DNA of 64,000 nt, from contig NZ_AP022671.1 in assembly GCF_011405515.1 (NCBI RefSeq), positions 248,001-312,000 of the forward strand. The letters are read 5' to 3'. Shown piece after piece: positions 62,764-64,000 of this stretch (position 1 is its first letter; each line of letters begins with the position of its first letter). The stretch is from Nitrospira sp. KM1. GTDB lineage: Bacteria; Nitrospirota; Nitrospiria; Nitrospirales; Nitrospiraceae. Below the pieces are notes generated by a model. That model worked only from the letters and a program-made list of their open reading frames with translations. It was not told the DNA's origin and made no database searches. The position numbers and the translations under genes were made by a program.

Positions 62764-64000
62764 ATGAACTTAAATATTTGGGAAGCCATAGAATCTTGGA
62801 CGGAAGAGTGGAAGACACTTGATGGAATTGTTCGCAAGCAGTTCGCCAACCTTCTGCAATGTTCTGATCGTGTCTTAAGTCCTTTATCCGACCCCTTTAA
62901 TTTGAACCTTGAAGCAACTCGTCTGTTTTCAGCGGCTCGAGAAGAAACATATTCGGACTGGCTGGCTCTGATACTTAAGGATTTAGCCTCTACTCTTGGG
63001 GCCATGACAGCTACTCGGCGGATTCTCGGCGTTAATGATGAGAAGTTGCATGAGCTTAGTGGTGACTTTGAGGTAAAACGTGAACAGGTAGTGCCGCATG
63101 GTCACGAAGGACATGCTGGCAGGGTCGACATCTTGATCTTCTATAATTCCACTAAACATGTTCTCCTCATTGAGGTAAAAAGTACACCATTGGGCGAGGA
63201 GGACTCGGGTCTGAAAAAAAAAATAGTGGCTATATTGCATCGCTCAAGGAGCTATACCCTAATTTTGAACCACTCGAGCCAATACTTTTAGTAACAGATG
63301 CGCTGGTCTCAAAGGATAAGGACTTTCGTGTAATTACGTGGCTCTATGTGTCGAAAAATTTGCGTTCGCTAGCTTCTGATCACGCCGTACTTAAGAAGCA
63401 ACCATTATTAGCTGCTTTAATGCTTCTGTTTGCGGGAATCATCGAACAAACACTATATAGATTTTCGTGTGTCACCGGACCAACGATAAAGAGGCCACAT
63501 ATAAAAGCCATTACATATCTTCGGGAATGCATCACGGATCTGAATAAGGAAGGAATAACAATGCTCGAAACGAAAGTGACAACCAGCACCGTCAGCATTT
63601 TGTGAAAGAGGGGGTGCGATTGTATTCCCAGACGCTCTCTGCAATCAAGGATTTCAGGCAGGAGATTCTTGACCGCAGCAAAAAGGTAGTGGAAAGCAAC
63701 TTGTCCGATCTAGCGAGTGCCATCGATTATGATTTGAATCCCACCAAAATAGTTCCATACAAGTATGAGCATCCTGAAGGAAAATGGATTGCGAGTAGGA
63801 TTGTCCTCGAGAAATACGGCATAAATTTTTACTTCGGAATGATTTGGAAGGTCAATCCGCACAGACAGATCGATTCCCAATTTGTAGTAACAGTCATGGA
63901 TGTTAGGTCGAAAGACAAAGCAAGCGTATTGCTGGATTTTGCAAGAAAATGTAATACCTTAAGCAGATCAAATCGTATTTGCTTGTATTTACCCCATGAA
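62764..64000 (+). pseudogene. PD-(D/E)XK nuclease-like gene, multiply frameshifted, cut by window end
   Basis: The first frame (to 63291) has the nuclease core: Glu60-Glu61 in AREETYSDWLALIL, Asp122 in GRVDILIFYN and Glu137-Val-Lys139 in LLIEVKST, the PD-(D/E)XK pattern. At an A10 run (63214-63223) the sense moves to the -1 frame (NSGYIASLKELYPN..., VITWLYVSKNLRS, LLFAGIIEQTLYRF) up to 63605, and between about 63548 and 63601 it moves once more to a third frame (FVKEGVRLYSQTLSAIKDFR..) that stays open to the right edge. Both shifts would be undone by adding one base. The stretch is clearly more A/T-rich than the rest of the window. Probably a restriction- or defence-type nuclease in decay; the end lies outside the window. 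Confidence 0.65.

Overview
The window looks like chromosomal DNA of a Nitrospira-type bacterium (phylum Nitrospirota). That is inferred from overall protein character (RecA, AlaS, a HemQ-type protein, many c-type cytochromes), moderately GC-rich coding and a Gram-negative export repertoire (TpsA/TpsB secretion, FadL barrel, lipoproteins). It could not be confirmed by search. No rRNA, tRNA, CRISPR array, transposase or phage gene was found.

Left part (1-36 kb), almost all on the minus strand. Reading in the direction of transcription: (i) fadL, a membrane patatin-like phospholipase, a 1741-residue fusion of an alpha-dioxygenase-like haem peroxidase with a glycine-rich membrane region and a lipoxygenase-like domain, a di-haem cytochrome c and a sensor histidine kinase (35.8-22.8 kb); (ii) two very small proteins (22.5-21.8 kb); (iii) a second alpha-dioxygenase-like haem peroxidase lipoprotein (21.4-18.5 kb); (iv) a larger di-haem cytochrome c, a Tat-exported GMC oxidoreductase and two small exported proteins (18.1-12.6 kb); (v) a two-partner secretion unit of two TpsA exoproteins, one TpsB, a TPR-CHAT protein and a DUF928 protein (12.5-0.8 kb); (vi) a 61-residue membrane protein (1-186). 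Parts i-iv read as a fatty-acid oxygenation (oxylipin-like) pathway: lipase, fatty-acid channel, two or three fatty-acid oxygenases, an alcohol/aldehyde-type flavoenzyme and electron-transfer cytochromes. Four transcription units here carry the same control region: a sigma-54 -24/-12 promoter ending TTGCT, with four GAATC/GATTC-type half-sites at 11-bp steps about 100-120 bp upstream. This suggests one RpoN/enhancer-binding-protein regulon.

Middle part (36.3-49.5 kb) is housekeeping and conserved genes: a ferritin-like di-iron protein, SixA, two overlapping thymidylate-kinase-like genes, Ppx/GppA, an SDR, several unknown proteins, a HemQ-type coproheme decarboxylase with its own promoter and terminator, CinA, ThpR and a REC-HD response regulator.

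Right part (49.6-60.7 kb) is a plus-strand run: recA-recX-alaS-ruvX-mltG, deoC, deoB, ridA, then an exported IPT/TIG protein and a YCF48-like beta-propeller protein.

The last 3 kb (61.0-64.0 kb) changes character and is more A/T-rich. It holds a small protein, a WYL regulator, a three-repeat CxxCGS zinc-finger-like gene, a leftover second WYL tail and a PD-(D/E)XK nuclease-like gene. The WYL, zinc-finger and nuclease genes each need at least one single-base frame correction. This looks like the edge of a decaying accessory or defence-type island, unless the indels are assembly errors.
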